A DNA stretch of 64,000 nt from Flavobacterium collinsii (lineage in GTDB: Bacteria; Bacteroidota; Bacteroidia; Flavobacteriales; Flavobacteriaceae), in the NCBI RefSeq assembly GCF_902804485.1, contig NZ_CADCST010000053.1, forward strand, positions 1-64,000, in the 5' to 3' direction. Below are positions 63,975-64,000 of the stretch, one piece after another (within the stretch, counting starts at the first letter, position 1; each line of letters starts with the position of its first letter). Both the position numbers and the translations under genes were made by a program. The notes below the pieces were generated by a model. That model ran no database searches, was not told where the DNA came from, and saw nothing but the letters and a program-made list of their open reading frames with translations.

Positions 63975-64000
63975 TTTACGAAAGTATAATATTTTTCGTT

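Overview
The window is a chromosomal segment of a Bacteroidota bacterium, most likely a Flavobacterium. The DNA is AT-rich. Several proteins carry a C-terminal type IX secretion (T9SS) sorting domain, there is a SusC/SusD pair, and Shine-Dalgarno sequences are largely absent. Many genes have the Bacteroidota -7 promoter box TAnnTTTG 15-35 nt upstream of the start, and two of these also have a clear TTG -33 box at 19 nt spacing (tRNA-Pro and a glycosyltransferase operon). Gene order such as parA-parB-DUF5683-dapB-lepB-wbqC is, as far as I know, typical of the genus.

Layout. 1-133: the end of an IS3-type element. 0.2-7.6 kb: a GIN-domain protein, thioredoxin reductase, a secreted esterase, a T9SS-exported repeat protein, then about 1.1 kb of gene-free DNA with REP-like hairpins, and tRNA-Pro. 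7.9-17.1 kb: housekeeping block with the DUF2339/DUF3999 pair, parA, parB, a DUF5683 protein, dapB, lepB and a WbqC-family gene. 17.3-38.8 kb: a peptide-utilisation region with an S37-like peptidase, two M24 peptidases, a secreted M43 metalloprotease, SusC/SusD, an S9 dipeptidyl peptidase, all four enzymes that convert trans-4-hydroxy-L-proline to 2-oxoglutarate, and a divergent AraC regulator. 38.8-39.4 kb: tandem fold-back repeats holding decayed copies of the 3' end of the next gene. 39.4-45.7 kb: endonuclease/exonuclease/phosphatase protein, two rhomboids, mutL, ribH and a TPR protein. 46.1-64 kb: recF, a rhodanese-thioredoxin lipoprotein, glycosyltransferases, a possibly Tat-exported aminotransferase, murB, a PaiB-like protein, an ECF sigma factor, TonB, an M48 peptidase, lipA, gap, a hybrid histidine kinase and lpxK.

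The most interesting unit is the 20-38.8 kb region. Read together, its genes could take proline/hydroxyproline-rich protein (collagen-like material) from extracellular cleavage (M43), through outer-membrane uptake (SusCD), to Xaa-Pro peptide trimming (S9 and M24 peptidases), and then to hydroxyproline epimerisation, oxidation, deamination and semialdehyde oxidation to 2-oxoglutarate. The catabolic enzymes are individually well-known families; the coupling to a dedicated SusCD and proline peptidases is an inference from gene context.

A second theme is repeat content. Most convergent gene junctions contain fold-back repeats built from short words (GCAAAG, GTTTCAAG, CCTTTG, AATCTGTGGC). A 160-bp MITE sits inside the hydroxyproline operon. 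The 3' end of the endonuclease/exonuclease/phosphatase gene has been copied twice, together with such a repeat.
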